Source: Streptococcus pseudopneumoniae (GTDB taxonomy: Bacteria > Bacillota > Bacilli > Lactobacillales > Streptococcaceae). From it: DNA of 52,454 nt. The notes beneath the pieces were generated by a model, which was given only the letters and a program-made list of their open reading frames with translations, did no database searches and was not told where the DNA came from. The stretch spans positions 1 to 52,454 of the forward strand of contig NZ_JWAJ01000090.1 of the NCBI RefSeq assembly GCF_001068775.1. The letters run 5' to 3'. The position numbers were made by a program, and so were the translations under genes. Below, piece by piece: positions 17,849 to 26,423 of this stretch (position 1 is the stretch's first letter; the number at the start of each line of letters is the position of its first letter).

Positions 17849-18112
17849 CTAAGCGGACAGCCCCTCATTGTCGAAGGTGTCGCCCTCGGCAATCTTCTTC
17901 CGAATATCCTCGGAGATAATCGGGACAAACGCTTCTGTAACGGTCTGTGTGCCGACATATTCACGGCTGATTATCATCTGCACTGGTGCTTTTGGCACGA
18001 TACGCTTTCTCTTTTTATCTGCTTTCTTATCCTCGCCCATACTTAAATCTTCCTTTCCAGACAGGGCAGGGAAGAGTTTGGAAATGTCCCCGCCCTGCCA
18101 ATCAGATACCAT
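17849..18112 (-). CDS. Hypothetical protein of the IME recombination module
   Basis: This protein has 87 residues with no recognised catalytic motif. A basic stretch KKADKKRKR lies near residues 28-36, followed by a strand-rich segment that ends in an acidic tail. The start overlaps the stop of the YdbC-like gene by one base; an internal ATG after a GGAAGAT stretch could also be used, giving a shorter protein of about 60 residues. It lies between ydbC and the recombinase. Small proteins here are conserved in Clostridia-type IMEs, so an excision-helper role is possible but unproven. Confidence 0.6.
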   Translation of the reverse strand: MVSDWQGGDISKLFPALSGKEDLSMGEDKKADKKRKRIVPKAPVQMIISREYVGTQTVTEAFVPIISEDIRKKIAEGDTFDNEGLSA

Positions 18113-18342
18113 TAATCCTCGCTGTTTAATTCTTTCTGTAATGCTTTAAGGAGTGCCGCCGCTTCATCAGCGTTCAGCGTGATTCCCTTGCCGCACTTTT
18201 CACGGTTCGGGGAAAAGCTGCGGATGTCATACTTCGGCTCTTTCCCATTCCATGAAATGAGATTGATTTCCTTTGTGTAGCCACTGTCGCCCGTAGACAA
18301 TACTGCGATTTCCTTTACGATTTCATACTGGATTTCTCTCAT
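18112..18342 (-). CDS. YdbC / PC4-family single-strand DNA-binding protein
   Basis: This 76-residue protein contains the PC4-like block KEINLISWNGKEPKYDIRSFSPN (split by a loop) and a C-terminal helix AAALLKALQKEL. YdbC proteins are homodimeric relatives of the eukaryotic PC4 coactivator and bind single-stranded DNA. Such genes often travel with conjugative or mobilizable elements, where they may protect transferred strands or aid replication. It overlaps the 87-residue gene by one base and follows parB by 45 bp. Confidence 0.8.
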   Translation of the reverse strand: MREIQYEIVKEIAVLSTGDSGYTKEINLISWNGKEPKYDIRSFSPNREKCGKGITLNADEAAALLKALQKELNSED

Positions 18343-18387
18343 TCTCCATACCTCAACTCTCTGTATTTACTTCCCGAAAAAAGAAGA

Positions 18388-19242
18388 TTAGCGGCTGTCA
18401 CGGTTGCGTTTCCTCTGCAACTCACGCTCCAAAAGTTTGATGATGGTTTCCTCCATCTGCTTCGGCGTTGTGTTCTTCGGAAAGTATTTTTTCAGCTTGC
18501 TTGTGTTGATTTTCAAGGTTTCTTTCTGGTTGCCCTTTTCCTCCGTCATAATCGCAAATATCGTATCCATGTCAAGCCGCCCGCTCTGGCTTAACTGTTT
18601 CATCCGCTGTGCCTGTGAGAGTGAGGGCGTTGCTTCTTCGCTCTCCATCGTGGCAAAGAGGTTTTCCTGCTCGTCTTTCTTCAAGAAGGACAGTTCCACC
18701 GCAGGCGTGAGGGCGATTTTCCCCTCGTCCACCATCTGCAAAATCGGCGGTATCAGTTCCGTCAGGCGGATAAAACGCTGCACGGTCATCCTGCCCACGC
18801 CGAAGCCCTGTGCCACCTTGTCGTCCGTCCGCAACTTCGTCACAACTTGTGACGAGGTTAAGTCTGTGCGGAAACCCTGCCGCTTCATGGCTTCGGATTT
18901 CATCTTGTAAGCAAACGCCCGCTCCGATGGCAGGATATTCTCACGCTGCAAATTGCTGTCTACAAGGGTGATGATGGCTCGGTCACGGTCTAAGGGCAGG
19001 ACAAACGCAGGCACGGTATTTATCCCTGCAAGTTCAGAAGCACGGACACGCCGCTGTCCTGCAATCACTTCATAACCGTCCCCGTCCTCTTTCGGGCGTG
19101 TGATTATCGGCGTGACAATGCCAAATTCCTTGATGCTTTCCGCTAACTCTGACAGTGTTTCATCTTCTGCCACATGAAACGGATTGTCGGGGAACGGGTA
19201 CAAGTCTTTGGTCTTTAACACCTTAAAATCCTGTTTCTTCAT
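18388..19242 (-). CDS. ParB/RepB/Spo0J-family partition protein
   Basis: This protein of 284 residues has an N-terminal ParB nuclease-like/CTPase domain (about 8-100) with VIAGQRRVRASELAG as the box II motif. A helix-turn-helix region follows (about 130-170, with VAQGFGVGRMTVQRFIRL). No parA gene is beside it, which is common in IMEs. The protein may stabilise the excised circle or regulate transcription. It lies 8 bp after the relaxase gene on the same strand and is probably co-transcribed with it. Confidence 0.87.
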   Translation of the reverse strand: MKKQDFKVLKTKDLYPFPDNPFHVAEDETLSELAESIKEFGIVTPIITRPKEDGDGYEVIAGQRRVRASELAGINTVPAFVLPLDRDRAIITLVDSNLQRENILPSERAFAYKMKSEAMKRQGFRTDLTSSQVVTKLRTDDKVAQGFGVGRMTVQRFIRLTELIPPILQMVDEGKIALTPAVELSFLKKDEQENLFATMESEEATPSLSQAQRMKQLSQSGRLDMDTIFAIMTEEKGNQKETLKINTSKLKKYFPKNTTPKQMEETIIKLLERELQRKRNRDSR

Positions 19243-19250
19243 TCACATAT

Positions 19251-20216
19251 CTACCTTTCTTTCGCTCTGCTTCTATGATTTTTCTGCAATTCTTCCAACA
19301 CTTCGGGCGGTATTTTTGACAGCAGCCGCCCCATCTGCTCGTTGGTTCTCTGCAATTCAAATATCTTCTGATTCGCTTTCTGCACCTTTAGTTCCTGCTC
19401 GTACTTTTCATCACGCATACGCCCCGCATAGTCTGATTCCTGCCCAATTCTCTCTTTCAAACTGTCGATATACGCCTGCTGTTTCCCGATTTCCTTAGAG
19501 AATTTCTCCACGTCTGGCAGCCATGCAGAGAGTAAATCTAACGCTTTATCCCTTTTCTTCCCTGCGTTAAAGGCGTTGATGTCGGATAGGGCAGACACGA
19601 TTTCTTCATACTGTTTATCAAGCCTGCCGCCTAATTTATAGAGCCATGTGGGGACGTGTTTCCGCTTGGTTTCCATTGAGGACTGCCCCCGTTCAAGCTG
19701 ATTCCACCGTGAGGACATCCGCTCATGGTAGGCGGTCTGCCACTCGGATAATGATTTCTGGTTGCCTAAGATAGCTTTCGCTGACAGCTTATTGTCTGGC
19801 GTAATCGGCACAAAGCAGAGGTGCATATGGGGCGTTCTCTCGTCCATATGGACGACAGCGGAGAGGATATTCTGCTTTCCAACACGCTCCGAAATGAAGT
19901 CAAGAGCCGTCTGGAAATACGCTTTTTGTTCTTCGGGCGGTAACTGGTTCATAAATTCTGGTGAAGCTGTGATGAGCGTTTCCACCATCATCACGCTGTC
20001 TTTCCTTGTCCTGCACCCCGCTTCGGCTACCATGCGGTTAATCTCTTTCTTGTAGGTGTACTTTGGTGGTGCTATGAGATGGTAATTGTTTTTAGAGCGT
20101 TCCATATCTATATCTGGGTTGCTTTTGTAGGCTTCTTTCTTCCGCTCGTTGTGGCGTTCACAAGCCGCAACGCCGCCCGCTTTTCGTTTCTGGAAACGCA
20201 GGATTGCATAAGGCAT
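19251..20216 (-). CDS. MOBV (Pre/Mob-type) relaxase of the IME
   Basis: This 321-residue relaxase should nick the IME oriT found at 20.5 kb. The start at 20216 is chosen because GGAGG lies 9 bases upstream and MPYAILR matches the Pre/Mob N-terminus. Extending further upstream runs into repeat DNA. The MOBV catalytic motif HMDERTPHMH is at 123-132, and an N-terminal SKNNYHL motif lies near 41. The C-terminal third (about 220-321) is coiled-coil and basic. The C-terminus is shorter than in plasmid MobM (about 490 residues), as in other element-borne MOBV proteins. Confidence 0.9.
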   Translation of the reverse strand: MPYAILRFQKRKAGGVAACERHNERKKEAYKSNPDIDMERSKNNYHLIAPPKYTYKKEINRMVAEAGCRTRKDSVMMVETLITASPEFMNQLPPEEQKAYFQTALDFISERVGKQNILSAVVHMDERTPHMHLCFVPITPDNKLSAKAILGNQKSLSEWQTAYHERMSSRWNQLERGQSSMETKRKHVPTWLYKLGGRLDKQYEEIVSALSDINAFNAGKKRDKALDLLSAWLPDVEKFSKEIGKQQAYIDSLKERIGQESDYAGRMRDEKYEQELKVQKANQKIFELQRTNEQMGRLLSKIPPEVLEELQKNHRSRAKER

Positions 20217-20256
20217 AGGCGGATTCCTCCTTTCTTTCGGCGGGTGACCGTCCTTT

Positions 20257-20802
20257 GGGGTGACAGCGGTGACGGTGGTGACAGCAGTTTTGGGATACCC
20301 CCTGCCGACTGCCGCAACTGTCACCCTCACCCCCTGCATGACGGTCATGTCGATGATGACGGTGTTTTTGGGATACCCCCCTCGCAAGAGCCGTCACCGT
20401 CATGCCGCCATTCTTTTATCCGAAGCCGTAAGGCGTAGGATAGCAGGGCACAGCCCTGCCTTAAGGGAGTCCAGAGGGAACGTCTGGCACACGACTTTGC
20501 AGGGCAAAGTGTAGTGTGTTACACCCTGTAAACGCAGTCGGAAAAATCGGAATGATTTTTCTGACCGCAGGGGTGGTTTTACACGACCGAAAAGGGCGAG
20601 TAAATCTCACGCCTGCATTTTGCGTTTACGGGGTGTTCTCCCGTAGGGATGACAGCGGCAGGGTATCCTAAAATCACTGTCACCACCGTCACTGCTGTCA
20701 CCCGCAGGGCAGAGCCGCCAGCTTTACATGGCTTTAAGCGTCAATGACAGTAACAGGGGGGTATCCTAATATCGCTGTCACCACCATCACCGCTGTCACC
20801 CG
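20257..20802. repeat. Inverted array of ~45-bp repeats flanking the IME oriT
   Basis: Two direct copies lie at 20661-20705 and 20758-20802. Each begins GGGTATCCTAA and contains CTGTCACCACC and GCTGTCACCCGC. An inverted copy is at 20257-20300 and a degenerate inverted one at about 20340-20380; both end TTTTGGGATACCCC. The array is roughly head-to-head around the nick at 20518. The units resemble iterons. The right-hand copies overlap what looks like the former C-terminal coding end of the RecA-like ATPase gene. Confidence 0.75.
20488..20522 (+). other. oriT of the IME (pMV158/MOBV type)
   Basis: The arms ACTTTGC (20494-20500) and GCAAAGT (20504-20510) flank a 3-base loop and are followed by GTAGTGTG then TTA. 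That matches the layout and the TAGTGTG/TTA nick site of pMV158 oriT. An outer CACAC (20488-20492) pairs with GTGTG (20514-20518). The predicted nick is between 20518 and 20519, consistent with the MOBV relaxase encoded next door. Confidence 0.85.
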
Positions 20803-20887
20803 CCCTCCTTGCAAGGGCAATCCGCCTGCCGTCTTTCCTGCGGCTGTACTGGTAGCAGATACGGTTCTCGCTTAAAAATGTGGTGCG

Positions 20888-21766
20888 TTATTCATTCAGC
20901 CATTTCGTAATCACCGTGGGTATGGTTTCCGTTTCCCCCATAGCGGCTAACAGTTCCGTTGCCGTGCCTATCCATTCTTCCTTATCCCTCATAAAATCCA
21001 CCAACCGAAAAAGGACATCTGGTATCGTTTCTTTCGCAAGCTGCTCCTGCGTTTTCCGCTCCACAAGCTCCCAACGGCAATCACGGAAACGCAGCGTGTA
21101 TTCCTGATAAGGCGTGTCCCTGCCCGTCACATACAGCTTGGCGGTGTCAGACGCACGTTTCTCCTTTTCCAGAACAAAGGTAGCGTCCGCACTCCCCGTT
21201 AATCCTGTCGTCCCAGACACCTTGTTGAACACGTCGCTGTCATTCTGCTTTCGGATGTGGTGTACGACAATGACCGCCAGAGAGTGCCTGTCGGCAAAGT
21301 CTTTGATGAGGGAGATGTCCCCATAGTCGCTTGCATAGGCATTGTCTTTTGAAGCTGTACGGACTTTCTGCAAGGTATCAATGACAATGAGCCTGCTGTC
21401 TGGGTAATCTTTCAGATAATCTTCAAGCTGCACGATAAGACCGTCTGACAGCTTGCAGCTTGCCACGGCAAAGTGGAGCCGCCCGCTTGCTTCGTCCGTC
21501 AAACGAAATAACCTGTCCTGTATGCGGCAGAACGTGTCCTCAAGGCAGAGGTAAAGCACATCGCCCTCCATTGTCGGCATATCCCATAAAGGGATTCCCT
21601 GCGACACGCATAAGCATAGCTTCAGCATGAGCCAGCTTTTGCCTATCTTCTGTGAGCCGCAGAACAGCGATAAGCCTGTCGGGATAAGGCTGTCCACCAC
21701 AAAGGATGGTTTCTCAAGCGGTTCATAAAGGAGCGTTTCGGCGTTGACTGTCTGTAACTTCTGCAT
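20888..21766 (-). CDS. RecA-superfamily ATPase (AAA_25, RepA-helicase-like)
   Basis: This protein of 292 residues has Walker A GSQKIGKS near 36 and Walker B RLIVIDTL near 138, followed by VVHHIRKQ. This is the arrangement of AAA_25 / RepA-like hexameric helicases found in mobile elements. It probably supports replication of the excised circle. GGAGG precedes the start. After the TAA stop at 20890-20888 the same frame stays open for 50 more codons with protein-like sequence (FLSENRICYQYSRRKDG), so the C-terminus may have been lost by a nonsense change. Confidence 0.82.
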   Translation of the reverse strand: MQKLQTVNAETLLYEPLEKPSFVVDSLIPTGLSLFCGSQKIGKSWLMLKLCLCVSQGIPLWDMPTMEGDVLYLCLEDTFCRIQDRLFRLTDEASGRLHFAVASCKLSDGLIVQLEDYLKDYPDSRLIVIDTLQKVRTASKDNAYASDYGDISLIKDFADRHSLAVIVVHHIRKQNDSDVFNKVSGTTGLTGSADATFVLEKEKRASDTAKLYVTGRDTPYQEYTLRFRDCRWELVERKTQEQLAKETIPDVLFRLVDFMRDKEEWIGTATELLAAMGETETIPTVITKWLNE

Positions 21767-22395
21767 GGCTTTCCTCCTTTCGGGCGGTGTCTTTGTTTTC
21801 GTTGCACATAGGCGTTGACCTCCTTAAAAATAGATTTACTCCCACGGAAAAAAGTGAGAGTATGTAATGCCGCCAATCCCACACAAATAAAAAACAGATT
21901 TCTTTTTCGGGCGGTGTCGGTCACGGTTGGAGATATTTCTTCAATTTCCGCCTTTACTTTCTCCTTTGCAATCGCAACAGATTTCTGTATTGCCGAAGCG
22001 GTGCAATGCTCCATAGCGGCGATTTGGTAAAAATTGAACTCATACTCGTAGTAGAGCAGGAAACGCCGCCTTTGTATCTCTGGAAGGCTCCCAACCGCCT
22101 TATAGAGCGTTTCATTCCGTTCTTCCTCAACCATGCGTTCATCAAGGCTCTTAGGCACACGCAACGCCCGTCTGTAAAGGGTTTCGTCCCATACCTCGTT
22201 AAACTCCCTGTGCCGCTCGTCCCATTAGAAAAGATTCCTGTTCCTGCGCTCCATCTGCCGAAACTCCATAAAGAACTGTTCCGACACTTCCAACTCGTGG
22301 GATTTGCCCTGCCCGTCCTTAAAGCTGATAAAATACCTTGTGCCGCTTTCCGTGGATTCCTCCCGAAGCGTGTATGCCTTAACCCTGTATGCCAT
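21643..22395 (-). pseudogene. Sigma-like regulator with in-frame stop
   Basis: The frame starts at 22395 (AGGAGG upstream) and reads 56 residues to a TAA at 22227-22225. It then continues in the same frame with WDERHREFNEVWDETLYRR and a region-4-like helix-turn-helix (LPEIQRRRFLLYYEYEFNFYQIA). Sequence on both sides of the stop looks like one protein of the small sigma-factor-like family common in Gram-positive transposons. The downstream frame continues into the start of the RecA-like gene, so its true end is uncertain. Either the gene is inactivated or the stop is a very recent change. Confidence 0.7.
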
Positions 22396-22478
22396 CCTGT
22401 TGTCCTCCTGCAAAAAATGAGTGAGGGGATTTCCATCCCTCACCCAGTAGCCCGCAGGATGGCAGGCTGTTTTAGAAG

Positions 22479-22904
22479 CTATAAAATTTTCCGCAGCTTC
22501 TTCCGCAGATGGTCTAACCTCGCATAGATGGCACCAGTCGTCAAATGCACAAGCGGGGCAATCTCCTTTGTGGAATACCCCTGCATTTTCAGCAGGACGA
22601 TTTTCAAGGTACGCCCGTCCACCGTGACTAATACTTGATAGAGATTTTCGCTCTCAATCTCTTCCAGTAACTCCGCAACCGTACCCACTTCCGCCTGCCG
22701 CTCCCTGCCTGCCATGTCCTCAAGATATTCCGCAACGTCATTCGTCCATCGGTAAAACCGCCTGTTGGAATTGAAGTCTGCCCTGTCCGCCATGCGTATC
22801 TGCTCAATGGTCGCTTCATCAACGCCGCACTCACGCAGCAGCTTTTCCTCCGCTTCTTTCCAGATACGCCATTTCCTGTCCTCCCGTCCGTGGTTGTATG
22901 CCAT
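22479..22904 (-). CDS. Sigma-factor-like regulator of the IME
   Basis: This protein of 141 residues (MAYNHGREDRKW) starts at 22904, where GGAGG lies upstream. The C-terminal helix-turn-helix (STKEIAPLVHLTTGAIYARLDHLRKKL) resembles sigma-70 region 4. The N-terminal half is helical. These short sigma-like proteins probably control the transfer or recombination genes of their element. It is the middle of three such genes in a row on this strand, following a promoter with a palindrome at 23.68-23.72 kb. Confidence 0.8.
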   Translation of the reverse strand: MAYNHGREDRKWRIWKEAEEKLLRECGVDEATIEQIRMADRADFNSNRRFYRWTNDVAEYLEDMAGRERQAEVGTVAELLEEIESENLYQVLVTVDGRTLKIVLLKMQGYSTKEIAPLVHLTTGAIYARLDHLRKKLRKIL

Positions 22905-22998
22905 TCTTACTTCCTCCAATCAGAATTGATTGAGAGGGTAGAGAAAAGCCCCCTCATCTTCCCAAAGGAAAAAACAAGGGGGCTGAACGCCTTAAATT

Positions 22999-23511
22999 TT
23001 AATTTTCTATTATCTTTCTTAGTTTTATTAGGATTCTGGCTTTGCGTTTGTTTACAACGCTCTGGGTTATGCCCAACCTCGCCCCGACTTCACGCTCGGA
23101 AAGTCCGTCAAAAAAGATTGCCTGTATCAGCTCCTGTTCACTATCCGACAGCAAAGGCAGGGCGGCTTTCAGCCTGTCCACCATGACCGCATTGACAACG
23201 GTTTCTGCAATGTCCACCGCTTCATCAGTGATAAAGTCCAGAGGATTCCCCTCGCTGTCCGTAAATCCGTCGAGAGATAGCAGTCTATTCTTTGTATCTA
23301 ATTTTTGCAGATAACGCCACCGTTCCTTGTCACGGTAGAAGTCTGTGTATTGCTCCCTCACGACTTCAAGCAGACAGCCTTGAATGGGGATAAACAGCTT
23401 GTCCATATAGGTCTGGTCGGATTCCCTGCAACGGCAGAACTCCGTGTAGGATAATTCCACATAGCCGCCACTTTCTCTGATATATACCTTTCTTGGTGCA
23501 TATTTCACCAT
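22999..23511 (-). CDS. Sigma-70-family-like regulator of the IME
   Basis: This protein of 170 residues starts at 23511 with GGGAGG six bases upstream. The N-terminus MVKYAPRKVYIRESGGYVE is followed by a helical part. A C-terminal region-4 helix-turn-helix has LSDSEQELIQAIFFDGLSE and then REVGARLGITQSVVNKRKARIL. It is the first gene of the plasmid-like transcription unit that ends in the recombinase. Proteins of this type are found in Tn916-like and Clostridia-derived elements. Confidence 0.82.
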   Translation of the reverse strand: MVKYAPRKVYIRESGGYVELSYTEFCRCRESDQTYMDKLFIPIQGCLLEVVREQYTDFYRDKERWRYLQKLDTKNRLLSLDGFTDSEGNPLDFITDEAVDIAETVVNAVMVDRLKAALPLLSDSEQELIQAIFFDGLSEREVGARLGITQSVVNKRKARILIKLRKIIEN

Positions 23512-23675
23512 AAATACCTCCCATCTGAATTTTTGAAATGTAAAAAATCCAGATGGAGAGGCGGAGAACGACACCGCATATCAGAAACAGCCCTACGGCA
23601 CTTTCCAACAAAAATCGACAAAAGAAAAACCGCAAAGGCTCTGTGACCTTTACGGTTATAGGAAATAGTAATTCT

Positions 23676-23717
23676 ATTGTATGGAGATTGTACTTCTACT
23701 TTCAAGGTGAGAAGTAC
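23676..23717 (-). promoter_or_regulatory. Promoter with palindromic operator for the IME maintenance operon
   Basis: On the minus strand, TTGAAA (23705-23700) and TACAAT (23681-23676) are spaced 18 bp apart. The 8-bp inverted repeat GTACTTCT / AGAAGTAC (23690-23697 and 23710-23717) straddles the -35, as expected for a repressor site. The rest of the 23512-23950 gap has no convincing gene. Confidence 0.65.
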
Positions 23718-23945
23718 CGTTGCACTGGCAGAAATTTTTTTAACTGGTTTCCTGCCGTTCTCTGATATGCTATGTATTGATAAATTTTGCTTCGTATGAG
23801 CAGATAGATAACTGCCCGAAAAAAGGACATAAAAAAATCCCTCCAAATTTAAAAACAAATTCAGAGGGTAATTTAGGGTATAACAAAATAACCCACCCGA
23901 ATATCGTTTTTTTTATTTGGTGAGTTTGTTCTTTCAAATACGAAA

Positions 23946-23993
23946 CAAAAAGAGCCGATGATTCGTGAATTGTTCCACAATTTCATCGGCTCT
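23946..23993 (-). terminator. Intrinsic terminator after the KTR gene
   Basis: An 11-bp perfect inverted repeat, AGAGCCGATGA at 23951-23961 and its complement at 23983-23993, is followed on the minus strand by a T run. It lies just 5 bp beyond the stop of the 57-residue KTR protein and ends the tet(O) unit. Confidence 0.8.
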
Positions 23994-23998
23994 GCGTC

Positions 23999-24172
23999 TT
24001 AAGCGTCTGGCTCTTTGATGACAGTTATCTTCAAGTTGTCAACTTTAATCAATCTTTCTTGTCTGCATTTTGGACAATAAAGGGGATAATTCTCCAAAAC
24101 AGTGTCCTTCCTAATTTTATTACGGGTTTTGCTCCCACAAACAGGACACAATATCCATTCGCATTTCATCAT
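23999..24172 (-). CDS. Cysteine-rich KTR-domain small protein
   Basis: This 57-residue protein has two CxxC knuckles: CPVCGSKTRNKIRKDT and, 15 residues on, CPKCRQE. The KTR triplet after the first pair marks the cysteine-rich KTR family often found next to tet genes and in Gram-positive transposons. It is probably a zinc ribbon. The gene lies about 50 bp downstream of tet(O) and ends just before a strong terminator. The tandem ATG start (24172 or 24169) cannot be resolved, and the ribosome-binding site AAAGGA is rather distant. The biological role is unknown. Confidence 0.85.
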   Translation of the reverse strand: MMKCEWILCPVCGSKTRNKIRKDTVLENYPLYCPKCRQERLIKVDNLKITVIKEPDA

Positions 24173-24223
24173 AATTAGTCTCTAATCCTTTCAAATCTCA
24201 TTTTATATGACTTTTGCAAGCTG

Positions 24224-26143
24224 TTAAGCTAACTTGTGGAACATATGCCGAACCTTATCTATACGGCTATTCGGGCGGCGGGGTTGGCAAATAAATTTAC
24301 CAATAGCTGGCTGGTATCCTTTTAACTCTGTCAAGCAGACTCCCTGCCCATTTGTGAAATAAGTTAAATCGTTCCTGTATTCTTGAATACATCTAGCAGG
24401 GATTTCTCCTTTCAGAATGACCTCGTCATTCTTTATCTGAGTACTTACAATATCTGCACAATACCTTGGAGCATCATGATACGCCCGTGAGAGATATTCC
24501 TGCGGTGCATAAATTTCAAAGTGGAGATATGGCTCTAATAGTTCTGTCCCTGCTTTTTTTAAAGCCTGCTCCAATACGATAGGGGAAAGCAGCCGAAAGT
24601 CTGCGGGGGTACTTACAGGACTATAATACAATCCATATTCAAAACAGATTTTACAGTCTGTCACTTTCCATCCATACAGCCCCTGCTCGCAGCCATAAAG
24701 AACCCCCTCCATAACCGCATTTTGGAACGATTGATTTAAATATCCAAGTGAAACTCTGCTTTCATACTGCACTCCGCTTCCAATAGGGAGCGGCTCTATG
24801 GACAACCCGACAGAAGCCCAGAAAGGATTTGGCGGGACTTCTATGTGGATGGTATATTCTGCTTTTCTAAGCGGTCTTTCCATATATATAACAGTAGGCT
24901 CTTTTATTTCTGCCTCCACATGATATTTTTCCTCAAGGATGGCACAAATGACTTCCATCTGCACATTCCCCAAAAAAGAAAGTATAATCTCATGCGTTGT
25001 AGTATCCACATAATATTTTAAAAGAGGGTCGCCATCTGAAATTTCTGTAAGTGCCCCAAGCAATATTTCCCGCTGTTCAGATTTCTTTACTGCAATCGTT
25101 GTTTGGAGCATAGGGAGAGGATTTTCAATAAATTTTCTCTGCGGCAACAGTATTTCGTTCCCCAAAATACTGTTTAGCTGCAAAACATCATTTGGTAAAA
25201 TTACAATATCACCAGAGCAGGCTGTATCGGATGAATATAATTCACCGTTTGTCGGAACACACATCTCTGTGATTTTTATTTTCTCTTTTTCAGATATTCT
25301 AATAACATCCCTCAAATGCAATGTTCCGCTATATATACGCACATAAACAAAACGCCGCCTTTTCTCTGAATATTCAATCTTAAAAACCTGCCCGCATAGT
25401 TCAGATTGACCTTCAGGCGTTGATGAATAAAATTTACTGGCAATTACTTCTATAAGCTGCCGAATCCCCAGATTGTTTTTAGCGCTTCCGTGATAAACGG
25501 GAAATAACGTTCCGTTTTGGAATCTCCTGTTTTCTTCCTGTTCCAGTTCTGACATTTTAAACGGTTTCCCTGACATATATTTCTCTAATAGTTCATCGTT
25601 TCCCATAATTACCGCATCCCACTGTTCCATATCGTCATTGTCCGTTACATTTATATGGGGATGCTGCCCAACCTTTTGCTTCACTATAATTTCCGAAGAA
25701 AGCTTTGCTTTCATTTCCCGATATACCATTGGCAAATCAATCCCCTCTTGGTCAATTTTATTGATGAAAAAAATTGTCGGAATCTTCATTATCTGTAGTG
25801 CATGAAACAGTATACGGGTCTGTGCCTGTATGCCATCCTTTGCAGAAACTAATAATACTGCTCCGTCTAATACGGATAAAGAACGGTATACTTCCGCCAA
25901 AAAATCCATATGGCCTGGCGTATCTATAATGTTGACTTTTACATCCTCCCACTGAAAAGATGTCACTGCTGTCTGGATAGTGATTCCCCTTTGACGCTCC
26001 AAATTCATTGTATCTGTCCTTGTTGTGCCTTCATCTACGCTCCCTAGTTCTGCAATTGCACCACTGGTATACAATAAACTTTCCGTTAATGTTGTCTTTC
26101 CTGCGTCAACGTGAGCCAGAATGCCTAAGTTAATTATTTTCAT
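24224..26143 (-). CDS. tet(O): Tet(O) ribosomal protection protein, tetracycline resistance
   Basis: This 639-residue GTPase, related to EF-G, removes tetracycline from the 30S A site. G1 AHVDAGKT is at 10-17, DTPGH near 75 and NKID near 128. The sequence matches Tet(O) along its length rather than Tet(M) or Tet(W). For example the N-terminus reads [16 protein letters not shown] and the C-terminus [16 protein letters not shown] precedes the start. A tet(M)-type leader with attenuator lies upstream. I saw no segment obviously derived from tet(W) or tet(32), but a small mosaic block could escape reading by eye. Confidence 0.97.
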   Translation of the reverse strand: MKIINLGILAHVDAGKTTLTESLLYTSGAIAELGSVDEGTTRTDTMNLERQRGITIQTAVTSFQWEDVKVNIIDTPGHMDFLAEVYRSLSVLDGAVLLVSAKDGIQAQTRILFHALQIMKIPTIFFINKIDQEGIDLPMVYREMKAKLSSEIIVKQKVGQHPHINVTDNDDMEQWDAVIMGNDELLEKYMSGKPFKMSELEQEENRRFQNGTLFPVYHGSAKNNLGIRQLIEVIASKFYSSTPEGQSELCGQVFKIEYSEKRRRFVYVRIYSGTLHLRDVIRISEKEKIKITEMCVPTNGELYSSDTACSGDIVILPNDVLQLNSILGNEILLPQRKFIENPLPMLQTTIAVKKSEQREILLGALTEISDGDPLLKYYVDTTTHEIILSFLGNVQMEVICAILEEKYHVEAEIKEPTVIYMERPLRKAEYTIHIEVPPNPFWASVGLSIEPLPIGSGVQYESRVSLGYLNQSFQNAVMEGVLYGCEQGLYGWKVTDCKICFEYGLYYSPVSTPADFRLLSPIVLEQALKKAGTELLEPYLHFEIYAPQEYLSRAYHDAPRYCADIVSTQIKNDEVILKGEIPARCIQEYRNDLTYFTNGQGVCLTELKGYQPAIGKFICQPRRPNSRIDKVRHMFHKLA

Positions 26144-26184
26144 GTGATTTTCCTCCTATCAACACCCAAAAAAGGGCATAAAAA

Positions 26185-26289
26185 TACCCAGTGATAAATA
26201 CTCCTATCACTGGGTAAATAACTCCAATAGCCCCAAAACACTTATATGTTTTCGGGCATATAAAATTACATGATAAAAGTATTCTTAAA
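26185..26289 (-). promoter_or_regulatory. tet(O) leader attenuator (terminator hairpin)
   Basis: The arms at 26185-26196 and 26205-26216 form a perfect 12-bp stem which on the minus strand is followed by TTTTTAT, an intrinsic terminator 42 bp before tet(O). A second pair, 26279-26289 with 26371-26381 (GTATTCTTAAA and its complement), could form an alternative structure. The layout is that of the tet(M) attenuator, where stalling on the leader peptide allows read-through. Confidence 0.85.
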
Positions 26290-26367
26290 CTGGGTACAAA
26301 AAACTAAGCCCCATATTAAAAGTGAAACGGGACTGCTACTTTTTGTTCCCACTATCAAATTGACAGT

Positions 26368-26391
26368 TTATTTAAGAATACCTTGCCGCAT
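26368..26391 (-). CDS. tet(O) leader peptide MRQGILK
   Basis: A seven-codon frame starts at 26391, with AAGGAG 9 bases upstream (26406-26401). Its coding bases contribute to the 26371-26381 stem arm. Ribosome stalling under tetracycline is the known way such leaders in tet(M) elements control the downstream hairpin. Confidence 0.75.
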   Translation of the reverse strand: MRQGILK

Positions 26392-26423
26392 ATTTATTAA
26401 CTCCTTGTATAATACTGAATCTA

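Noticed and set aside
19251-20387. Longer start for the IME relaxase, 57 residues upstream
   Set aside because: The added codons lie in repeat DNA. The internal ATG at 20216 has GGAGG at a normal distance and matches the Pre/Mob N-terminus.
24224-26143. Mosaic tet(O/W/32/O)
   Set aside because: Reading along the protein shows Tet(O)-like residues throughout. No Tet(W)-like block was recognised. A short mosaic segment cannot be excluded without alignment.
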